Below, piece after piece: positions 63,345-64,000 of a DNA stretch of 64,000 nucleotides (positions within the stretch are counted from its first letter, which is position 1; each line of letters begins with the position of its first letter). The position numbers and the translations under genes were made by a program. The stretch covers positions 1,305,999,519 to 1,306,063,518 of the forward strand of contig CM066033.1 of the NCBI GenBank assembly GCA_033557465.1, read 5' to 3'. The notes under the pieces are model-generated. The model worked only from the letters and a program-made list of their open reading frames with translations, did no database searches and was not told where the DNA came from. Source of the stretch: Ichthyophis bannanicus (taxonomy: Eukaryota; Chordata; Amphibia; Gymnophiona; Ichthyophiidae).

Positions 63345-63545
63345 AGTGTCTTGGTAAGTTAAAGTTTGATTCTCACTGTGCTCCTTGTGACCTTGGGCCA
63401 CTTAACCTTCCATTGCCTCAGGTACAAACTTAGACTGTAAGCCCTCTTGAGACAGGGAAACATCTACGTACCTGAATGTAACTCGCCTTGAACTACCATC
63501 AGAAAAGCGTGAGCTCAATACTAATAAATAAATAAATAAAAACAA
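63345..63545 (+). mobile_element. SINE, body and tail
   Basis: CTCCTTGTGACCTTGGGCC, CACTTAACCTTCCATTGCC, AGACTGTAAGCCCTCTTGAG, CTGAATGTAACTCGCCTTG and a final AATAAATAAATAAA tail. The head is degraded. This is the uninterrupted reference for the MITE-split SINE at 19750-20010. Confidence 0.72.
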
Positions 63546-64000
63546 AGCGAGGATGCACATTAATTCTCATGCCGCTAGAAGCAACTGACCGAGGTGAGTT
63601 AGTTCAGACTGACCTCATGCTGACCCAGTCTGGGGCAACCTTGCCAGGGGTGCGCACTGCAGTTAGAGTCAGGAAGAGGTTCTCTAAAACCCTGCCCTTT
63701 CTAAATAAGGCCAAGCAAAAGCAACAAAGGATGGAGGGAGGGGGCAGGGGGAGGGTGCAAAGAGTAGGAGGATATGAGAATCATATGTCCATCCTCGTCT
63801 GCTCCTGTTGGTATTTTCCTTGTCCATCCTTTCAGGGGACTCATTCATCTTCATTTGCTCTCCCATGCTGCTATTTCCTCCAGCCTTTCAAACTCAGACA
63901 GCGATGACTACCATCATTCTTTTTCCATCAATACTGCCTGCCCAGGCTGGCCATTGAGAAGACCCAGTCATACACCGACACCACAGTGACACACAGTTAA
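63546..64000. other. No gene seen
   Basis: A G/A-rich patch at 63728-63760, otherwise low-copy. The open frames here have no recognisable content. Confidence 0.4.

Noticed and set aside
1..64000. CRISPR array, bacterial operons or plasmid features
   Set aside because: The sequence is clearly eukaryotic repeat-rich DNA; no spaced identical repeats of that kind occur.

Overview
The window looks like intergenic or intronic DNA from a large, repeat-rich vertebrate genome. It carries decayed LINEs of the CR1, L2, RTE/BovB-like and L1-like groups, tRNA- and 5S-headed SINEs, hAT-like and Harbinger-like non-autonomous DNA elements, and DIRS tyrosine-recombinase retrotransposons. Abundant DIRS together with CR1 and L2 fits an amphibian, and the dispersed repeats look like those I associate with caecilians. 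That assignment is inference. No host gene can be called with confidence; two possible minus-strand exons are listed at low confidence. There is no operon, CRISPR, rRNA or functional tRNA gene.

Layout: 1-2866 is an old plus-strand DIRS remnant with two LINE-tail insertions. 3.4-8.8 kb holds CR1, L2, RTE and SINE pieces, including an RTE copy inside a small DNA element. 8.8-16.6 kb holds an L2-like reverse transcriptase, an unassigned block, a broken minus-strand L1-like element and a CR1 endonuclease domain. 16.6-33.6 kb is mostly low-copy DNA with SINEs, MITEs, a hairpin cluster and L2/CR1 copies. 33.66-38.5 kb is one CR1 copy split by a 3.06-kb hAT-like element that contains a large foldback and a G-rich minisatellite of about 1.6 kb. 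38.5-42 kb holds CR1 remnants. 43-52 kb is the centrepiece. 52-64 kb is low-copy sequence with scattered SINEs, MITEs and a short near-perfect palindrome.

The centrepiece is a three-layer nest. A plus-strand L2 (about 43.1-46.62 kb, resuming at 51.97 kb) was entered by a minus-strand SINE, and that SINE was entered by a 5,051-bp minus-strand DIRS element (46812-51862). The DIRS copy has unbroken gag-like, RT-RNase H and tyrosine-recombinase frames, terminal inverted repeats and an internal complementary region that matches the two termini joined at an AAA core. The same AAA sits at both insertion junctions. The gag frame ends in UUU-UGA, and a +1 shift there enters the RT frame just before recognisable RT-RH sequence. 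This is the best candidate for a recently active and mechanistically interesting system in the window.
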